From contig JAEOUI010000269.1 in assembly GCA_016839425.1 (NCBI GenBank), positions 1-5,193 on the forward strand: a stretch of 5,193 nucleotides of DNA. The letters are read 5' to 3'. Made by a program: the position numbers and the translations under genes. The notes below the pieces were generated by a model that ran no database searches, was not told the origin of the DNA, and saw only the letters and a program-made list of their open reading frames with translations. The DNA is from Promethearchaeota archaeon. GTDB lineage: Archaea; Asgardarchaeota; Lokiarchaeia; Sigynarchaeales; SOKP01. Below, piece by piece: positions 4,648-5,193 of the stretch; the stretch's first letter is position 1; each line of letters opens with the position of its first letter.

Positions 4648-5193
4648 ATGGTAGAATTGAAAGATTATAAAGATATTTGGGTTTTTACCGAAATTAAAGA
4701 CCACGAAAGGGTTGATGAATGCGCCTTGGAGATCTTGGGGAAAACCCGAGAAATAGCAGACCAATTGAACGAGAAACTCGTGGCAGTCGTTATGGCATTA
4801 GATGCCGAGCAATACCTACCAACAATAGAAAATCATGGTGTGGATAAGATTATTTGTATGAGCCATCCAGATTTAAAGCACTACCATGAACGAATTTTTA
4901 CGGATATTGTTTTCGATCTGGTTGAAAAATTCAAACCTTCGGTATTTCTTTTTCCTTCTACTGAAGCCGGAAATGCCTTAGCAGCCCGAGTTGCCTATAG
5001 ATGTCAAACGGGCTTGGTAAGTGATGTTCTAGATTTTGAATTGAGCGAAGAATTTGGATTAAGTCTTCGCAATACTGAAGCCTTCAAACCTGCGTATGGG
5101 GGAAACATTCATGTGAAAATTGATTGTCCCAATACTCGACCTCAGATGTGCACCGTTACCCGAGGTACTTTTAAAAAGAATGAACAGAAAAAG
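4648..5193 (+). CDS. etfA: Electron transfer flavoprotein, alpha subunit, N-terminal part (runs off right edge)
   Basis: An open frame of 182 codons with no stop before the edge; EtfA is usually about 320-400 aa, so roughly half is present. Visible: W-V-F-T-E near the start (11-15); the segment ALEILGKTREIADQL (26-40) followed by KLVAVVMA (43-50); G-V-D-K-I-I (64-69); the stretch PSVFLFPSTEAGNALAARVA (97-116), where family members usually have a G-x-D-L-A-P-R-V-A sequence; T-G-L-V-S-D (121-126); A-Y-G-G-N-I (149-154); and C-P-N-T-R-P-Q-M (160-167), a hallmark of the domain. The FAD-binding C-terminal domain, whose conserved arginine and serine tune the flavin, lies beyond the window. The gene follows etfB with a 4-bp gap, giving the order acd2-etfB-etfA expected for a functional dehydrogenase/ETF unit. 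Confidence 0.95.
   Translation, partial: MVELKDYKDIWVFTEIKDHERVDECALEILGKTREIADQLNEKLVAVVMALDAEQYLPTIENHGVDKIICMSHPDLKHYHERIFTDIVFDLVEKFKPSVFLFPSTEAGNALAARVAYRCQTGLVSDVLDFELSEEFGLSLRNTEAFKPAYGGNIHVKIDCPNTRPQMCTVTRGTFKKNEQKK

Overview
The window looks like a piece of an AT-rich archaeal chromosome. The intergenic regions are very AT-rich and carry TATA-like boxes (TTTATAAA, TTATATAA), and I see no convincing bacterial -35/-10 pair. Two genes have clear Shine-Dalgarno sites inside the end of the gene before them. A FtsX/MacB-type permease next to an acyl-CoA dehydrogenase/ETF cluster would fit an Asgard-type or other heterotrophic archaeon. That lineage is an inference from style; a low-GC bacterium is not excluded.

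Layout: (1) positions 1-718, minus strand, hold the N-terminal 239 codons of a FtsX-like ABC transporter permease that runs off the left edge. (2) Positions 719-1031 are a divergent, AT-rich intergenic region with a cluster of five GTCTA/TAGAC boxes, a 9-bp dyad and several TATA-like boxes. (3) Positions 1032-2180, plus strand, encode a complete short-chain-type acyl-CoA dehydrogenase (382 aa). (4) Positions 2181-2567 are a 387-bp intergenic region with a poly-T stretch, triplet-repeat inverted arms, a TATA-like box and a potentially structured leader. (5) Positions 2568-3809 encode a second acyl-CoA dehydrogenase (413 aa). By hand count it is about 65% identical to the first over 381 gap-free positions, and it has an extra basic N-terminal segment. 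(6) Positions 3810-4643 encode the electron-transfer flavoprotein beta subunit (etfB), starting on the base after the upstream stop codon. (7) Positions 4648-5193 encode the start of the ETF alpha subunit (etfA), which runs off the right edge.

The second dehydrogenase, etfB and etfA are packed like one operon. The dehydrogenase would oxidise an acyl-CoA to the 2-enoyl-CoA, or run in reverse, and pass electrons through its FAD to the EtfAB heterodimer. The first dehydrogenase appears to be a separately transcribed paralogue that may share the same ETF. Several positions next to its flavin and substrate motifs differ from its sister, so the pair may have split substrates or directions.

I did not find an obviously new defence or mobile system. 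The most unusual signals are regulatory: the GTCTA box cluster in front of the permease, the TATA-containing sequence shared by the two dehydrogenase genes, and the structured leader of the acd2-etfBA operon.
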